Source of the DNA: an uncultured Ruminococcus sp.
Lineage (GTDB): Bacteria > Bacillota > Clostridia > Oscillospirales > Acutalibacteraceae
Direction of reading: 5' to 3'
NCBI GenBank assembly: GCA_902772755.1
Contig: CACYCD010000229.1
Location: 1-5,119 of the forward strand
DNA length: 5,119 nt
Every line of letters starts with the position of its first letter. Within the stretch, counting starts at the first letter, position 1. Under the pieces are notes generated by a model. The model saw only the letters and a program-made list of their open reading frames with translations. It was not told the origin of the DNA and made no database searches. Positions 1-5,119 of this stretch are shown one piece after another. The position numbers and the translations under genes are program-made.

Positions 1-1869
1 AAGTATGCCGCCGAAATGACTGCTGTCGAGCGTTTTCAGCCAGCGGTAGCCTGTTTTTTGGTAGGGACGCAGGGTAGATCTCAGCTCATCGGGGATAACA
101 TAATCGCTGTCGCTGACGGTCTTGAAGTTTCTGACCATTGATTTGAAGTTTTTGTCCCTCTCCACCATAATATTTTCGTTGTCGTTCATAATGCTGTCGA
201 GGTACAGTCCCCTGTAGGCAGGCAGGGTGACGTGTCCGCTCTTCAACTCCTCGGGGTCAAGCTGGGTCATATGGGTGAACTCCGCAAGAGTTTCGTATGA
301 AGAGCCGTCAAGTGTAAGATATCTGCCGTCCTTCAGCTTATGATATTTTTTCTTTAGAAGCAGGCTTTGATACAGCTCCTCCAGCTCCTCAAACGGAAAT
401 TCTCCCATATCAAAATCAAGGTTTATGATGCCGTCCGAGACCGACACACCCATACTGAGTTTTTTGGGCTTGATCTCCTTTTCCTTGAGTCGGTCCGTAG
501 CGTATATTTCTCCGATAGAATAAAACTCCTGCAGCTTTTCCGTCAAAAAATCATAGATCTTGTCCTCGTCAAAAAGCTTGTAGTCGTAATTACCATCATG
601 GGGACCGAAAATACTTTCAAGTGCGTTGTGAGCAGCTTTTTCGAGCTTTGGATTTCGTTTTACGTTTTTCTTTTTGGCGGTTTTCCTTGACTTTTCGTTT
701 ATCAGCACATTGTCGTACTTAAATTTTACATTGGCTGTAAGTGAGCCGTCCTTCTGATCCATATCAAAGTAGAAGCAGGGTATACATTCATCGGGGAGAA
801 ATTCCGACAGGATATTTTCACCCTCTCCCTCAAAGCTGACGTAATTCTCGATCGAGGGAAGCACACAGCTGCAAAAAATCGGCATATCTATATCGGAGAT
901 AGTCAGGCTGTTAGTGGAATCCGAACGGTTATCAAAAAACGGAGACATATTTTCAAGAAAGCCCTGCGAGCAACGCATAAGCTTATCGTCCTGTATTGCA
1001 AATACGGAGGTCTTGTTGCCGAAGATCAGGGGGTTCTTGGGGTCGTCAAGGTGCATTACCTCTGCAGAATCAAGCTTTTCGAGCTTGATATGGAGTGTCG
1101 GGTCTCCCTCTGTCAGCGTAAGCCCCTGATGCTTGGAGTCGTGAAACAGCAGTGTCTGTCCCTTGTACATTTCAAAGAAGCGTTCAAAGTCATAGCCCTT
1201 CAGGTTGATGTACTGTTTACTGTATTGACTGCGGTAGAATGAGAAGCTGTTTCGATCTTCATTTGAAATGACGTTCATTATCAGCTTTATCAGCTCCTGA
1301 GATGCACCGTCAAATTCGCTTAGCTCGTGTTTCAGGGTGAGCTGCTTGCCGTATTCAACGGTTGAACCGTACTCAAATTTCTTTATAAATTCATAGATAT
1401 CCTTGATCACATACAGCCTTTGTCTGCCCACCTTTAGGGAGATCGCAGGATATTGATTATTATAGTATGAATAGATATACGGGATAAGCTTGGTTTTTTC
1501 ACTTTCTATTGATAACTGAGATTGGTTAAGGTATGAATCAAGCAGCTTCCTTGCCGAAAAATCTGTATGTATCGCCCCTGATTTTGATTTTTTGTAGTCG
1601 GCAAAAGCGATCAGGGCTGCCACTATGTGAGTACATTTATGAGTTAATGAAAAATCATAACAGGTACAATGCCCCGAGATCGTTCTGTCGTCACAAGTTG
1701 CCTGAACATAATAGACCCTGCCGTCATTAACAGTGCAATTTATCGAATGCTCGTTATTCTTGAACGTTTCGGAATAATTGAAAACCCTGCCCGTGTTAAA
1801 AAGCTGTAGTGCTTTCGAGTATTCCACTCTGCCGAAAATCTCTTTAAGCCGATCTTTTTTTATCCGCAT
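1..1869 (-). CDS. SNF2-family DEAD/DEAH-type helicase-like ATPase with SWIM zinc finger (N-terminal 623 residues; C-terminal part beyond left edge)
   Basis: Reading the minus strand from ATG at 1869 gives 623 codons with no stop up to the window edge. Residues 68-81 form a SWIM zinc finger (C68, C70, C79, H81; CxC-x8-CxH), a fold that binds nucleic acid or protein. Residues of roughly 150-580 match in size and place the 'bacterial SNF2 helicase-associated' region, with a Lys/Arg-rich stretch at 393-411. Residues 600-611 (L600, R601, P602, Y603, Q604, then G607, W610, L611) are the LRPYQ..G..WL Q-motif-like entry to the SNF2 ATPase core. The sequence ends at FGGIL, where the Walker A motif would normally follow a few residues later. 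Family members are usually about 1,000-1,100 residues, so some 400-450 residues should lie to the left. The start is supported by GGGAG (1878-1882) eight bases upstream and by a promoter just beyond. The family are double-stranded-DNA translocases; the cellular role of this bacterial subgroup is poorly defined. The gene is divergent from dtd. No frameshift is seen. Confidence 0.93.
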   Translation of the reverse strand, partial: MRIKKDRLKEIFGRVEYSKALQLFNTGRVFNYSETFKNNEHSINCTVNDGRVYYVQATCDDRTISGHCTCYDFSLTHKCTHIVAALIAFADYKKSKSGAIHTDFSARKLLDSYLNQSQLSIESEKTKLIPYIYSYYNNQYPAISLKVGRQRLYVIKDIYEFIKKFEYGSTVEYGKQLTLKHELSEFDGASQELIKLIMNVISNEDRNSFSFYRSQYSKQYINLKGYDFERFFEMYKGQTLLFHDSKHQGLTLTEGDPTLHIKLEKLDSAEVMHLDDPKNPLIFGNKTSVFAIQDDKLMRCSQGFLENMSPFFDNRSDSTNSLTISDIDMPIFCSCVLPSIENYVSFEGEGENILSEFLPDECIPCFYFDMDQKDGSLTANVKFKYDNVLINEKSRKTAKKKNVKRNPKLEKAAHNALESIFGPHDGNYDYKLFDEDKIYDFLTEKLQEFYSIGEIYATDRLKEKEIKPKKLSMGVSVSDGIINLDFDMGEFPFEELEELYQSLLLKKKYHKLKDGRYLTLDGSSYETLAEFTHMTQLDPEELKSGHVTLPAYRGLYLDSIMNDNENIMVERDKNFKSMVRNFKTVSDSDYVIPDELRSTLRPYQKTGYRWLKTLDSSHFGGIL

Positions 1870-1898
1870 ATATTTCACTCCCAAAAAATTTCCCGTAC

Positions 1899-1927
1899 AT
1901 TATACCACATTTTAATCCATATTACAA
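1899..1927 (-). promoter_or_regulatory. Sigma-A-type promoter of the SNF2 helicase gene
   Basis: Read on the minus strand, TTGTAA (1922-1927) is followed by exactly 17 bases and then a perfect TATAAT (1899-1904). Transcription would begin near 1892, leaving a leader of about 22 bases that holds the GGGAG ribosome binding site (1878-1882) before the ATG at 1869. The -35 box differs from TTGACA at two positions. This is prediction from sequence only. Confidence 0.75.
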
Positions 1928-1952
1928 TAAAATGCAAAATAAAGTATTGTAA
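1922..1952. repeat. 8-bp perfect inverted repeat spanning both divergent -35 boxes
   Basis: TTACAATA at 1922-1929 is the exact reverse complement of TATTGTAA at 1945-1952, with a 15-bp AT-rich spacer. The left arm contains the -35 box of the minus-strand promoter and the right arm contains the -35 box of the plus-strand promoter. It may be an operator for a shared regulator. It may equally be only the symmetry expected when two promoters have the same -35 sequence, since six of the eight matched bases are the -35 boxes themselves. Confidence 0.5.
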
Positions 1953-1976
1953 AATGAATGTAATATATGATATGAT
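1947..1976 (+). promoter_or_regulatory. Sigma-A-type promoter of the dtd-MBL-hemZ operon
   Basis: TTGTAA (1947-1952), an 18-base spacer, then TATGAT (1971-1976) make a good vegetative promoter. Transcription would begin near 1983, about 30 bases before the dtd ATG. A perfect TATAAT also lies at 1984-1989, but the bases 16-18 upstream of it do not resemble a -35 box, so I prefer the first pair; the second could be an additional start. Both would drive the three co-directional genes that follow. Confidence 0.65.
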
Positions 1977-2013
1977 AGCAGTGTATAATGTAAAGGTAAA
2001 TAGAGGTGTTGAA

Positions 2014-2469
2014 ATGAAAGCGGTATTACAGCGTGTAAGTGAGGCTTCTGTCAGCATTGACGGAGAGGTGCGTGGGCACTGCGGTGAGGGCTTCCTGATC
2101 CTGCTGGGAGTCAAGCAGGGCGATACGGAAAAAGAGGCTGATCTGCTGGCGTCAAAAACTGCCAATCTGCGGGTTTTTTCCGATGAAAACGGAAAAATGA
2201 ATCTGTCCCTCATATCAACAGGCGGAGGAGCTTTGGTGATCTCAAACTTTACTCTCTGTGCCGACTGTCACCACGGCAGACGACCGAGCTTTGTCAATGC
2301 CGAAAAACCCGACAAAGCGGACAGGCTGTATGAGTATTTTTGCAGCAGGCTGTCGGCGGAGGGTGTTGTGACGGTGGAAAAGGGAGAATTTGGAGCCGAT
2401 ATGCAGGTCAGTCTGATAAATGACGGACCCGTTACTATTGTGCTTGACACGGAAACAGGATTTTGTTAG
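2014..2469 (+). CDS. dtd: D-aminoacyl-tRNA deacylase (Dtd)
   Basis: This 151-residue protein has the usual length of the Dtd family, which hydrolyses D-amino acids mischarged on tRNA, and also Gly-tRNA(Ala), in the cytoplasm as a homodimer. The N-terminus MKAVLQRVSEASVSIDGE is the family signature. Residues 77-80 (S77, N78, F79, T80) occupy the active-site SQFT position, and the stretch up to GRRPSF (88-93) is conserved. Residues 136-141 (N136, D137, G138, P139, V140, T141) are the Gly-cisPro motif that excludes L-amino acids. Position 78 is Asn where the best-known members have Gln. An ATG 60 bases upstream (1954) is in frame, but it lies inside the promoter and adds non-family residues. The ATG at 2014 has AGAGGTG (2002-2008) correctly placed and matches the family start. 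It is the first gene of the operon, with a 9-bp gap to the next. Confidence 0.95.
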   Translation: MKAVLQRVSEASVSIDGEVRGHCGEGFLILLGVKQGDTEKEADLLASKTANLRVFSDENGKMNLSLISTGGGALVISNFTLCADCHHGRRPSFVNAEKPDKADRLYEYFCSRLSAEGVVTVEKGEFGADMQVSLINDGPVTIVLDTETGFC

Positions 2470-2478
2470 GAGAAAGGT

Positions 2479-3117
2479 ATGATCAAAGTAAAATGTGCAA
2501 TTCTTGGTATGCTTGGCACGAATTGCTATATAATAAGAGATGAGGACGAACTTGCATTGATAGACCCTGCGGTGTACAGCGACAAGGTATACAACGCACT
2601 CAAAGAGCTTGGCGGAAAACTAAAGTATATCCTGCTCACACACGGTCATTATGACCACATAGGGGGAGTGAAGCAGTTTCAGGAGCTGTTTCCCGATGCA
2701 AAGACTTATATAGGAAAAAATGACGAAAAATGTCTGACAGATGATTATTTCAATCTCAGCAGTCGTATGGCTATAAGGAATTTTCCCCATTTTTCGGCTG
2801 AACTGCTGAGTAACGGCGATGTGCTGAATTTCGGAAGCACCAAAATACGCTTTATGGAAACGCCGGGGCACACCGCAGGCAGCGGCTGCTATATCGCAGA
2901 TGACTGCATTTTTTCGGGTGATACCCTGTTCAGACAGTCCTGCGGAAGAACAGATTTTCCCGATTCTTCTCCGTCCGATATGCTCAAAAGCCTGATTAGG
3001 CTTTCACGGCTGAAGGGCGTTCTCAGAGTTTTCCCGGGACACGGCGAGTTTTCCACGCTGGACTACGAACGAAACAACAATCCCTATATGTCACAGAATT
3101 ATGAAGATATTTATTGA
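2479..3117 (+). CDS. MBL-fold metallo-hydrolase, glyoxalase II-like (YcbL/GloB-type)
   Basis: The 212-residue product is a single-domain metallo-beta-lactamase-fold hydrolase. The metal ligands are all visible: THGHYDH at 54-60 (H55, H57, D59, H60), H131 in ETPGHTAGS, D148 in SGDTLF, and H188 in FPGHGE. The stretch 147-161 (GDTLF...CGRTDFP) and the late NNNPY (199-203) are typical of the glyoxalase II-like subgroup common in Clostridia. The length is that of the short bacterial form, which lacks most of the C-terminal substrate-binding domain of classical glyoxalase II. Substrate cannot be read from the sequence: a glutathione or other thiol ester is plausible but unproven, and many members are annotated only as 'MBL fold hydrolase'. 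AGGAG (2468-2472) sits six bases before the ATG and overlaps the dtd stop. The last 17 bases overlap the start of hemZ, so the three genes are very likely co-transcribed and translationally coupled. Confidence 0.92.
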   Translation: MIKVKCAILGMLGTNCYIIRDEDELALIDPAVYSDKVYNALKELGGKLKYILLTHGHYDHIGGVKQFQELFPDAKTYIGKNDEKCLTDDYFNLSSRMAIRNFPHFSAELLSNGDVLNFGSTKIRFMETPGHTAGSGCYIADDCIFSGDTLFRQSCGRTDFPDSSPSDMLKSLIRLSRLKGVLRVFPGHGEFSTLDYERNNNPYMSQNYEDIY

Positions 3118-4549
3118 CAATCACAAATTCCGCTATGAGGTCGAAAACGTTGCACAGCTGTTTTTCCCATATGAAAAATTTGAGATCATCGAGGGAACGC
3201 CCGACAGTGCGGACAAAAGCTACATCTGCACCTCTGTTGCCGATGAGCTGAAAGCTTCCGCTGTATTGGAGGATTTTTCCGAAGAAATGACTGCTCCCAA
3301 AGCCTCCGACAGCAAGACGGACGAAACAATGCTGTGCCGTCTGCTCTATGACCTCCTGAATAAATACACCGGTATAGATATTCCGTGGGGAATGATCACG
3401 GGGGTACGTCCCGTAAAATATCTGCGTTCACTGATAAGCAGGTACGGCAGGGAGTACGCCGAGGATCACTTTCTCAGCGTCTACAGGGTGCAGAGGGAAA
3501 AACTGGAGCTTGCACTTACCACGGAAAAATATGAGAGGGAGATTTTAAATTCCTCAAAAGAAAAATCATTTTCTCTCTACGTATCAATACCGTTCTGTCC
3601 TACAAGGTGCAGTTATTGCAGCTTTGTTTCACAAGCCGTTTCAAAGACAAAGCACCTGGTAGAGCCGTATCTTGACCTGCTCTGCAAGGAACTGGAGCTG
3701 ACGGCAGAGCTTGTCGATGACTTCGGGCTGGAGCTGGAATCCGTCTACATAGGAGGCGGAACACCCACCACTCTATCCGCACCACAGCTTGACAAGCTGA
3801 CGGAAACGATCAACCGCTGTTTTGATATGCCGAGGTGCAGGGAGTTCACAGTCGAAGCAGGACGACCCGACACCGTGACCGCAGAAAAGCTCAGAGTGCT
3901 GAAAAATGCCGGTGTGAACAGGATAAGCATAAACCCTCAAACATTTAGTGACACTGTACTGGAAAGCATAGGCAGAAAGCACACCACTGCCAACACGATG
4001 AAAGCCTTTGAGCTGGCACAGGCGGAGCGGTTTTTTACGGTAAATTCCGACCTGATCGCAGGTCTGCCCAAGGACACCGTTGAGAGCTTTAAGCACAGCC
4101 TGAACAGCCTCATTCAGCTCGGCACGGAAAATATTACCGTACACACCCTTGCCATCAAACGCAGTGCCGACTACACAGAGCAGGGTCTTGTGACCGATGC
4201 CGAGGACGCCGAGCGAGTGGGAGAGATGCTCAGATTTGCACAGAACCGCCTGACCGAAAGCGGATATGTGCCGTATTACCTCTACAGGCAAAGCCGTATG
4301 GTGGGTAATTTTGAAAATGTCGGCTGGGCAAAGCCGGGACACGAGGGGATTTACAACGTATTTATTATGGACGAAACGCACACTATCCTTGCCTGCGGTG
4401 CGGGTGCGGTGACAAAACTGAAAAATCCTCACAGCGGAGAGCTTAAACGTGTGTTCAATTACAAGTTCCCCTATGAATATATCGACCGCTTCTCAGAGAT
4501 AAAAAAACGCAAGGAACAGATTGTAAATTTTTTCTCTGAATTGCAATAA
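3101..4549 (+). CDS. hemZ: Oxygen-independent coproporphyrinogen dehydrogenase HemZ-type radical SAM protein
   Basis: The 482-residue protein matches the length and layout of HemZ, a radical SAM relative of HemN. An N-terminal region (about 1-150) specific to HemZ contains GMITGVRPVKYL (97-108). The radical SAM barrel then begins with IPFCPTRCSYCSF, giving the CxxxCxxC [4Fe-4S] ligands C166, C170 and C173. It continues with the SAM-binding GGGTPTTL (218-225), TVEAGRPDT (250-258), NPQT (278-281) and the D..AGLP motif (317-323). A HemZ-typical C-terminal block follows (YYLYRQ...GNFENVGWA, 392-410; ILACGAGAVTK, 429-439). HemN-type enzymes convert coproporphyrinogen III to protoporphyrinogen IX without oxygen; the activity of HemZ itself is less firmly established. 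The residue two before IPFC that is His in HemN is Ser here (S162). The start overlaps the MBL gene by 17 bp and has no clear Shine-Dalgarno sequence, so translation probably depends on coupling. No terminator is evident downstream. Confidence 0.93.
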   Translation: MKIFIDNHKFRYEVENVAQLFFPYEKFEIIEGTPDSADKSYICTSVADELKASAVLEDFSEEMTAPKASDSKTDETMLCRLLYDLLNKYTGIDIPWGMITGVRPVKYLRSLISRYGREYAEDHFLSVYRVQREKLELALTTEKYEREILNSSKEKSFSLYVSIPFCPTRCSYCSFVSQAVSKTKHLVEPYLDLLCKELELTAELVDDFGLELESVYIGGGTPTTLSAPQLDKLTETINRCFDMPRCREFTVEAGRPDTVTAEKLRVLKNAGVNRISINPQTFSDTVLESIGRKHTTANTMKAFELAQAERFFTVNSDLIAGLPKDTVESFKHSLNSLIQLGTENITVHTLAIKRSADYTEQGLVTDAEDAERVGEMLRFAQNRLTESGYVPYYLYRQSRMVGNFENVGWAKPGHEGIYNVFIMDETHTILACGAGAVTKLKNPHSGELKRVFNYKFPYEYIDRFSEIKKRKEQIVNFFSELQ

Positions 4550-4555
4550 TAACAG

Positions 4556-4584
4556 TTGAATATTTAATTTTAAAATGATATAAT
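4556..4584 (+). promoter_or_regulatory. Sigma-A-type promoter of the zinc-ribbon gene
   Basis: TTGAAT (4556-4561), exactly 17 bases, and a perfect TATAAT (4579-4584) lie seven bases after the hemZ stop. Transcription would start near 4591, giving a leader of about 47 bases with AGGAG at 4624-4628, nine bases before the ATG. The whole 88-bp gap between hemZ and the next gene is strongly AT-rich and shows no stem followed by a T run, so readthrough from the upstream operon is also possible. Confidence 0.72.
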
Positions 4585-4637
4585 TTATTAAAGGCTTTGC
4601 CAAAAGAGATATAACGACTTAAAAGGAGTTAATTACA

Positions 4638-5119
4638 ATGGGATTTATGGATGATTTAAGGGATAATGTTATCACTGCTGCCAACACTGTTTCTCAAAAG
4701 ACAAACAGCTTTGTTGATTATTCAAAGCTAAGGTTTACTGCTTCGGGTCTTGCAAACGAGATCAAGCGTAAGTATCAGGCTTTAGGTGAAGAGATATACA
4801 CATCAAGCAAGATCGGTGCCGATGACAGCTCTGCGGTCGAGCTGCTTATCCATGAGATAGATGACCTCAAGGAACAGCTCCAGATCACCAATGAGATGAT
4901 AACAGCTGCAAAGCACAAGATCACCTGCCCCATCTGCAAGGCAGAGCTTGACAAGGACAGCTCTTTCTGCAACAGATGCGGAACCAAGCTCAGTGAAGTG
5001 AATATCAAGGAAGACGAGCAGAGCTTTGCCGATGACGATGACGATGTTGTCGTTGAGGATCCGTTCAAGGAAGTCGTTGTAAAGAGCGATTCCGATGAGG
5101 ACGCAGGAATGCCCGAGGT
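4638..5119 (+). CDS. Coiled-coil, zinc-ribbon protein with acidic tail, function unknown (C-terminus beyond right edge)
   Basis: From ATG at 4638 the frame stays open for 160 full codons to the window edge. Residues of about 35-95 are predicted by eye to be mostly helical and coiled coil (heptad-like hydrophobics with many Glu/Lys). Residues 97-114 form a zinc ribbon with C97, C100, C111 and C114 (CPIC-x10-CNRC, then GTKL). From residue 120 on, the chain is very acidic, with five Asp in a row at 132-136, and looks disordered. No signal peptide or membrane segment is seen in the visible part. Similar small 'zinc ribbon domain-containing' proteins occur in Ruminococcaceae, but I know no assigned function. 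All 14 visible Lys codons are AAG, unlike hemZ, which mostly uses AAA near its start; together with the strong promoter and AGGAG site this suggests high expression. Start choice is firm because of the AGGAG at 4624-4628. ATG at 4647 (M4) is a less well placed alternative. Confidence 0.8.
   Translation, partial: MGFMDDLRDNVITAANTVSQKTNSFVDYSKLRFTASGLANEIKRKYQALGEEIYTSSKIGADDSSAVELLIHEIDDLKEQLQITNEMITAAKHKITCPICKAELDKDSSFCNRCGTKLSEVNIKEDEQSFADDDDDVVVEDPFKEVVVKSDSDEDAGMPE

Noticed and set aside
367..1242. Several plus-strand open frames across the helicase region
   Set aside because: They are short, overlap one another and run against a continuous minus-strand reading frame with SWIM and SNF2 features.
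1954..2013. In-frame upstream ATG that would extend dtd by 20 residues
   Set aside because: It lies within the predicted promoter spacer, has no ribosome binding site, and the extra residues do not belong to the family; the ATG at 2014 gives the standard Dtd N-terminus.
1875..2213. 112-codon open frame on the minus strand over the dtd start
   Set aside because: It is antisense to a certain gene, shows no family features and crosses the divergent promoter.
3773..4432. 219-codon open frame on the minus strand inside hemZ
   Set aside because: The strand opposite a GC-richer coding gene often stays open by chance; the forward frame has intact radical SAM motifs and this one has none.
4567..4576. 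10-bp palindrome ATTTTAAAAT in the spacer of the last promoter
   Set aside because: It is composed only of A and T in a very AT-rich stretch, where such palindromes are expected by chance.
4590..4608. GGC-TTT-GCC as a possible terminator hairpin after hemZ
   Set aside because: The stem is only three base pairs and is not followed by a T run; it also lies downstream of the next gene's promoter.
1..5119. CRISPR array, tRNA, rRNA, riboswitch, insertion sequence or phage remnant
   Set aside because: No regularly spaced repeats, cloverleaf or leader structure, transposase or terminal inverted repeats were seen; nearly all of the window is accounted for by five protein genes.

Overview
The window looks like ordinary chromosomal DNA from a low-to-moderate GC, anaerobic Firmicute. 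Clostridia, and specifically a Ruminococcus-like Oscillospiraceae, is my best guess. That rests on the dtd / metallo-beta-lactamase / hemZ gene order, the protein sequences, the AT-rich intergenic promoters with TTGxxx...TATAAT signals, and strong AGGAG-type ribosome binding sites. The assignment is inference from family resemblance; no search was run.

Layout. Positions 1869 to 1, on the minus strand, hold the first 623 codons of a large SNF2-family helicase-like ATPase. It has an N-terminal SWIM zinc finger and is cut by the left window edge just as the ATPase core begins. Positions 1870-2013 are a compact divergent promoter region. It carries one near-consensus promoter in each direction, and the two -35 boxes form an exact 8-bp inverted repeat. 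Positions 2014-4549, on the plus strand, are a tight three-gene operon. dtd (D-aminoacyl-tRNA deacylase) is followed after 9 bp by a glyoxalase II-like MBL-fold hydrolase, which overlaps by 17 bp with a hemZ-type radical SAM gene. Positions 4550-4637 are AT-rich, with a near-consensus promoter and a good ribosome binding site but no clear terminator. From 4638 to the right edge is the start of a small coiled-coil, zinc-ribbon, acidic-tail protein of unknown function, cut off by the window.

How the genes fit together. The operon combines translation quality control (Dtd), a thiol-ester or related hydrolase (MBL), and an oxygen-independent coproporphyrinogen dehydrogenase-like enzyme (HemZ). 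This is a known conserved neighbourhood in Clostridia without an obvious single pathway. The SNF2 gene and the zinc-ribbon gene each appear to be their own transcription units.

I see no CRISPR array, tRNA, rRNA, insertion sequence, phage gene or recognisable defence island. I do not find convincing evidence of an undescribed system. The points most worth a second look are the symmetric divergent promoter, the Asn in place of Gln in the Dtd active-site motif, the Ser in place of the HemN-type His in HemZ, and the unusual codon bias and domain layout of the zinc-ribbon protein.
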